Source: Onthophagus taurus
Taxonomy: Eukaryota; Arthropoda; Insecta; Coleoptera; Scarabaeidae
Assembly: GCF_036711975.1 (NCBI RefSeq)
Contig: NC_091972.1
Coordinates: 16,497,001-16,561,000, forward strand
Direction of reading: 5' to 3'
DNA length: 64,000 bases
Numbering within the stretch: position 1 is the stretch's first letter; the number at the start of each line of letters is the position of its first letter. The notes below the pieces were generated by a model that had not been told where the DNA came from, made no database searches, and saw only the letters and a program-made list of their open reading frames with translations. Positions 59,101-64,000 of this stretch are shown here, one piece after another. The position numbers and the translations under genes are program-made.

Positions 59101-62100
59101 TCTTCTTTGTCCTATATTCTTGATCATTGACAATGTTATTTTATTCTGTCTAGGCGTCTATCCATTTTTAACTCTCTAATTGCTCCCTGTAATTGTTATA
59201 ATATCCCTTTCTTCTTCTCCTTCTCAATCTTCTATCAATTGTGTTTGTTTCTTTGCTTTTAGTGTTTTGTTTAGTAACTCTTTATAACATTCTTTCTATG
59301 TATCCATCAATTCATTTTCCTCCGCCAGTGTTTCCCCCTTTTTATCTTTATTAATTTTTGTTTCTTTTCTATTCTTAAGGATTTTAGTATTTGATAGAAT
59401 AGAATTTTTCCGTTGTTCATTTTTGACAGCAGTTATCATTTCCTTTCCTTTCTCTTTGGTAATGTCTTGAGTTTTCTTAGTCCGATAGTTTTTCCATACG
59501 CTTTCTCTTATCATTCGTCCTATGTATTTCACACACTTCTCTTGCCGTACTAAATATTAAATTATTTTAAGTATTCTCAGTTATCCACAGTTTCCACATC
59601 CCCATCGCGCTCAACTTATATGTTTTAATCATATGATTTACTTTTCTGTTTGTTCGTTCTCTTCTCTGGCATTAGATAATAACACGAAATTGTCGCTACC
59701 AATATCTGGTCCTTTCTTTCTCTTGTATCTTCTATATCCTTCTTGTTTTTGTTTCCTATCTGTACGAAATCGATTATTATTGATATTTCTTTTGTACTTT
59801 ATACTTCCCTTGTAAATTAGTGTATTTCTTTGTGCATGAACAATATATTTGTTATCATGAGATCATTCAGAAGGCAAAAATCCAGCATTCGTTTTCCATT
59901 ATTATTCGTAATCATTCTCCAAGATTTCCCATAACCATTCTATATTTATCATCTTGTATTACAACCCTACTATTCAAGTCACCTTTACGAATTACATAAA
60001 TTTCTCCTTTAGCTTGTTCAACTGCCTTTGTTTGTTCTTCGCAGAATATTTTTTTGATTTCACTCTTCTCGTCCTCATTTGCTCCCTACAATCATAATTA
60101 ATCTTATTAGATTCATCTTTTCGTTTCTCAATCCAACTTAGTTAGCAGCCGTTTAGACCATGTAATATAGTTCTGTATTTGCCTTCTATTTTTTTTTTCT
60201 TTTTTTGATAACCAAGCATTCCATCCCTGCTATTGCTATTTTAAAGCTTTTTCTTTGTCTCTGTTATTCCCATTATATCAATTCCCAATCTTAATCTGCA
60301 TCAGGTTAATATAAGTTAAATCAGGGAGTCTCGGCCACAACCGACCTTGGCTTAATTACTCAAAAAATCTAGCTCTCTACTAATCAAGCCGAGACCGCTT
60401 GCAGCTGAGGCACCAATATATGATGGTCATATTGGTCTGGTCCTGTTGTAGTGATATTTTCAGATTCTTCTCCCCTAATCTGCGTCCGACCCTTGGTTCA
60501 CGTTAAAACCTTCCTTCTGAAGTACTTCATCAACTCCTTCCTCTGTTTCTTTTCCGGTCTCATTTTCGATGTTCTCTATTCTCTTTATTTTTTCATTGTT
60601 GTATTTTATAATCTAGTTGCATCATTCTTCCTTTCATATAATTTCTCTCATATGCATCATTTCTGAGCTCCACTTATCCATCTTCTCATTCATCACATTC
60701 ATACTTTCATTTATTTGTCAGACCATCTCTTCTATTTTTCAGTAAACCTGCGTTCGGGTACAGACAAGTATCCGTGCGCTTGTAGTGTTAGATGTGTTGC
60801 ATCTACTGCTATCACTCAGTATTTCGTGCAAGATCTTATTAACATCGTTTGGGTAAACGTACAAACACATACAGATATCACAAATATCATTTACATAAAT
60901 CTCTAAATGGTGAACTTTCTCTTAAAGAACGTAATCATAAAAGAAAACGTAGAATAATGACACTGTGGAAGCAAGTATGTGAGTTTGCATTGGAATCCTG
61001 AGTGTGTTTATTTTTATCATATAATTCCAGCTCTTTTTGTTATAAATTTAGGGAAAATCAAAGCACGTGCACTTAATAATTCTTCGATTCCTCAAATTCC
61101 ACAAAATTATTCTTGACATCTTTTAAGATAATCACTCAACCTCATTAGCACTGTCTCTGCCATCTCTCCACATCGTGATTTATTTCCCTCAAAATTGTCT
61201 CTAACACTATTCTTAACTATTCTCAATAATGTCCCTGACATTTGTTAAAATCATTTCTCGCCCCTCTTTCAACATCGTTCCTAACTATTTTCAATATGGA
61301 TCATAACTCAATGTGTCAGAGTCGTTGTTGAGTGATTTCAAGAATGATATTACAGCAGATCATAATCGTAATATCATTCTTGACATCACTCAACAGCGGC
61401 TCTGACAGCTTTTGACAACATCCCTAAATATTCTCAAAACCGTTCCTGACATTTTTTAAGGTGATCAATCAACTTCATCAGCAGTGTCTTTGATTTTTGT
61501 TCCTAATTACTCTAGTAACAGTGGATTATTACCATAATATCATCATTTCCGTGACTCAACAACGGCTCTGACAGCTGTCAACATTATTTGTTGAATTCAT
61601 TTCTCGCCCCTCTTTCAACATCGTTGCTAATTATTCTCAATATGGATCATAAATCAGTGTGTCAGAGCTGTTGATGAATGATTTCAAGAATGATATTACG
61701 GCAGATCATTATCCTAATATCATCCTTGACATCGCTCAACAACGGTTCTGAGCAGCTTTTGACAACATCCCTAAATATTCTCAAAATCGTCCCTGATATC
61801 TTTTAAGGTGATTACTCAACCTCATTAGCACTGTCTTTGAGTTTCCTCTCCCTAATTACTTTCGTAATAGTAGATCATCATAATATCATCATTTACATGA
61901 CTCAGCAGCGGCTCTGACAGCTCTCAACGCTTGTTAAACTCATTTCTCGTCCCTCTTTTAACATCATTGCTATCTATTTTCAGTATGGACCATAAATCAA
62001 TGTGTCAGAGCTGTTGTTGACGGATTTCAAGGATGTTGTTACGGCAGATCATCATCGTAATATCATCCTTGACATCACTCAACAATGGCTTTGACAGCTT

Positions 62101-63875
62101 TTGACAACATCCCTAAATATTCGCAAAATCATCCCTGATATCTTTTAAGGTGATCACCAAATCTCCTTAGCACATCATCATAATATCATCATTTACATGA
62201 CTCAACAACGGCTCTGATAGCTCTCAGCATTTGTTAAACTCATTTCTCGCCCCTCTTTCAACATCCTTGCTAATTATTCTCAATATGGATCATAAATCAA
62301 CGTGTCAAAACTGTTGTTGAGTGATTTCAAGAATGATATTTCGGCATATCATCACCGTAATATCATCCTTGACTCACTCAACAACGGCTCTAACAACTTT
62401 TTACAACGTTCCTAAACATTCTCAAAATCATCCCTTATTACTAACTCTGATTTTTCTGTACCTAATTTTTCTCTCAATAGTAGCTGATCACCATAATATC
62501 ATCATTGACGTGGCTCAGCAACCACTCTGGCAGTTCTCAACATGTTCTATAACTACCCTAAATGATGTTCCTTGATATTTATTACTATACAAATTCGATC
62601 TTTGTTGTAAAATATGTTTTCGTTTTGTATAACAACTTTTGAAAATTTCACATTTATAAAACTTGATTATGTCACAACCTTAACCTTAAAGATTAAAAGA
62701 AGCTCTTAGTACCTAAATTCATGTTTCAACGTTATAACTACTTAATCATAAAAATCCTTAACAAATGGATGCAGAACTAAAAATCTGTTAAATCGTATTT
62801 TTAGCATTGGCAAATACCACTTAGTAGAAGATTTAGGTCTTTAAAATTGTGGTTTGTTATCCGAAATTTTGGAATAATTGGTTTACAAAAACACATTCGA
62901 GAGGTAAATCGTATTTTATCATTACAAATTTTATTTACTTGATTTTGACAATTGCAGGGAGTGCGTTTAGCTCAAAAATTTGAAGCCCTAGTCTTAGCCG
63001 ATCAAAGATTCGAGATATCAGCAACGAGACATTTGGGACTTGTTGTGTTTCGATTAAAAGGTGATAACGCCCACACCGAGTCGTTGCTGAAAAGATTAAA
63101 TTCAAGAGGTAACATTCATTGCGTTCCCGCCGCTTTAAAAGATAAATACGTGATAAGATTTACGGTTACATCTCAATACACTACTGGTGATGATATTCTT
63201 AAAGACTGGAAAGAAATTAAAAATGTTGCTGGTGATATTTTGAAGGAGGCTAAAATGGATGTCCCTCGTGTCAGAGTTCCATTAAAAGGTGCGTAACTCA
63301 ATAAAGAGTAATATTCTGTTTTGAGATTTTATTTTTAGAAACTAAAGAAAGAAACGAAAACTTTGGAACGAGCTTATTGTTGGCTAATTCCCCGATGTCG
63401 CCTAAAATTGTAAATGGAAGTTTTGCTGCGATTTATGATCAAGGTGATGTTTTAACGTGTTTTGCTCGTTTAGGAAGCCAAGCTAAAGATAGTCCACGTA
63501 AGAAAATAATAACAAAAACTTAATTTTGTTTTAATAATAATTTGTTTTGTAGATAGACGCAGAAGAATTAAAGGAATTTTAATGTCTGGAAAGCAATTTT
63601 CCTTAGATTCTCATTTGGATCTGTTCCATGGAATCGCAGCGAATACTGAATCTCGTCCGAATTCCGTTCCAATTAGTGGACCACCTCTTGTCGAAGTTTC
63701 TAACGAGTACGAGGAAGTTTTATCTAACGAGAACGATGAAAATTTGCTGAAGGTGCCACCTCAAAGACAACACCGGTCGAAATCGGTTGATCATCAGCAA
63801 CCTGTAATGGTTCAAGCTCCAATTGGAACTCAAATATGCGCCAAATGCGGTCATGGATTAAATCTAGGAAATTAG
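56135..63875 (+). CDS. Hdc: Histidine decarboxylase
   Basis: PLP enzyme making histamine from histidine; in insects histamine is the photoreceptor and mechanoreceptor transmitter. Nine coding exons: 56135-56162, 56419-56705, 56760-56882, 56935-57213, 57571-57891, 62805-62903, 62958-63288, 63339-63497, 63553-63875; GT-AG and phases consistent, 649 aa. Seen: [39 protein letters not shown] (Asp272), FNPSKW with the PLP lysine Lys304, and [10 protein letters not shown] (Tyr333). The small exon 6 encodes [10 protein letters not shown]; Ser353 matches the Ser354 that distinguishes human HDC from DOPA decarboxylase, which has Gly. The conserved tail [14 protein letters not shown] is also HDC-type. 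The C-terminus is short compared with Drosophila (about 847 aa) and ends in a CAKCG motif. Intron 5 is 4.9 kb. Confidence 0.97.
58500..60700 (-). mobile_element. Non-LTR retrotransposon in Hdc intron 5
   Basis: Read downward: N-terminal charged region to about 60430; MGNLGE and [18 protein letters not shown] near 59950-59850 (endonuclease); [19 protein letters not shown] and [20 protein letters not shown] (first RT Asp, 58991-58752); [20 protein letters not shown] (about 58710-58650); [15 protein letters not shown] near 58590-58540 (catalytic FADD kept). Several stops and shifts separate these pieces. It is the most complete LINE in the window. Opposite strand to Hdc. Confidence 0.8.
60325..60420. 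repeat. Inverted pair of the GCCGAGGTCGC dispersed motif
   Basis: Seen: GTCTCGGCCACAACCGACC followed by TTGGCTTAATTAC, then about 25 nt on TAATCAAGCCGAGACCGCTT and GCAGCTGAGGCACCA. The two halves can pair, forming an imperfect hairpin. Confidence 0.6.
61080..62560. repeat. Tandem array, unit about 300-346 bp, each unit with a ~94-nt hairpin
   Basis: Seen: about four units. The marker TTCTCGCCCCTCTTTCAACA occurs (with small changes) at 61255, 61601, 61944 and 62244. Each unit holds an imperfect hairpin: 61314-61407, 61660-61752, 62003-62096 and 62303-62395, with arms TGTCAGAGC(T)GTTGTTGAGTG... and ...CACTCAACAACGGCTCTGACA around a loop of about 14 nt. Noncoding, in intron 5 of Hdc. Period and arms are counted by eye. 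Confidence 0.88.
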
Positions 63876-64000
63876 ATTTATTAGATTAAAATTATTATCG
63901 TTGTGTGTGTTAATAATTTAAGTGATAAATTGTCGTAAAAAAATGTATTTAACCATTTCGTTTTTGTGGGTTGAGATTAATTAATTATCTCTACTGCTGT

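Noticed and set aside
61080-62560. CRISPR-like array
   Set aside because: The units are about 300-346 bp and diverged, with internal palindromes, and the host sequence is clearly a eukaryotic intron.

Overview
This is an AT-rich nuclear fragment from an insect. A beetle is plausible but not proven. The genes have many short exons, short GT-AG introns and a few very large introns, and the space between exons is filled with decayed transposons. No tRNA, rRNA, CRISPR array or bacterial-type operon was seen.

Four conserved genes can be reconstructed exon by exon. (1) AP-3 adaptor complex sigma subunit, plus strand, 16478-20872, 4 exons, 191 aa. (2) Cysteine dioxygenase, minus strand, 26517-21498, 3 exons, 186 aa, convergent with AP-3 sigma. 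(3) A DC-STAMP-domain protein related to DCST1/sneaky, minus strand, 55306-46426, 7 exons, with an unusual Ser/Thr-rich tail of about 446 residues. (4) Histidine decarboxylase (Hdc), plus strand, 56135-63875, 9 coding exons, 649 aa, divergent from gene 3. Two further minus-strand genes, 34958-34172 and 41290-39047, encode an unrecognised Cys-rich paralogous pair. A lone signal-peptide exon (15991-15907, minus) lies head-to-head with AP-3 sigma.

Layout. 1-15900: no complete gene; Harbinger, LINE, piggyBac and Tc1 remnants, a 547-bp near-perfect foldback palindrome, and a hairpin-rich dispersed repeat. 15900-21200: AP-3 sigma, with a Tigger-like element and a LINE in intron 2. 21500-26520: cysteine dioxygenase, with a 4.4-kb intron full of tandem and degenerate repeats. 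27600-38650: transposon graveyard (mariner in LINE; piggyBac interrupted by mariner and LINE pieces) plus the small Cys-rich gene. 39000-41300: the large Cys-rich gene. 42200-46000: a LINE interrupted by a hAT element that still shows its 8-bp target duplication. 46400-55300: the DC-STAMP gene. 55560-63875: Hdc, whose 4.9-kb intron 5 holds a LINE and a tandem array of about 94-nt hairpins.

The genes are independent housekeeping, neurotransmitter or membrane functions rather than one pathway. The least understood parts are the Cys-rich paralog pair near the sperm-type DC-STAMP gene, the long tail on that protein, and the hairpin repeats. All family calls were made by reading translations by eye; no database search was run.
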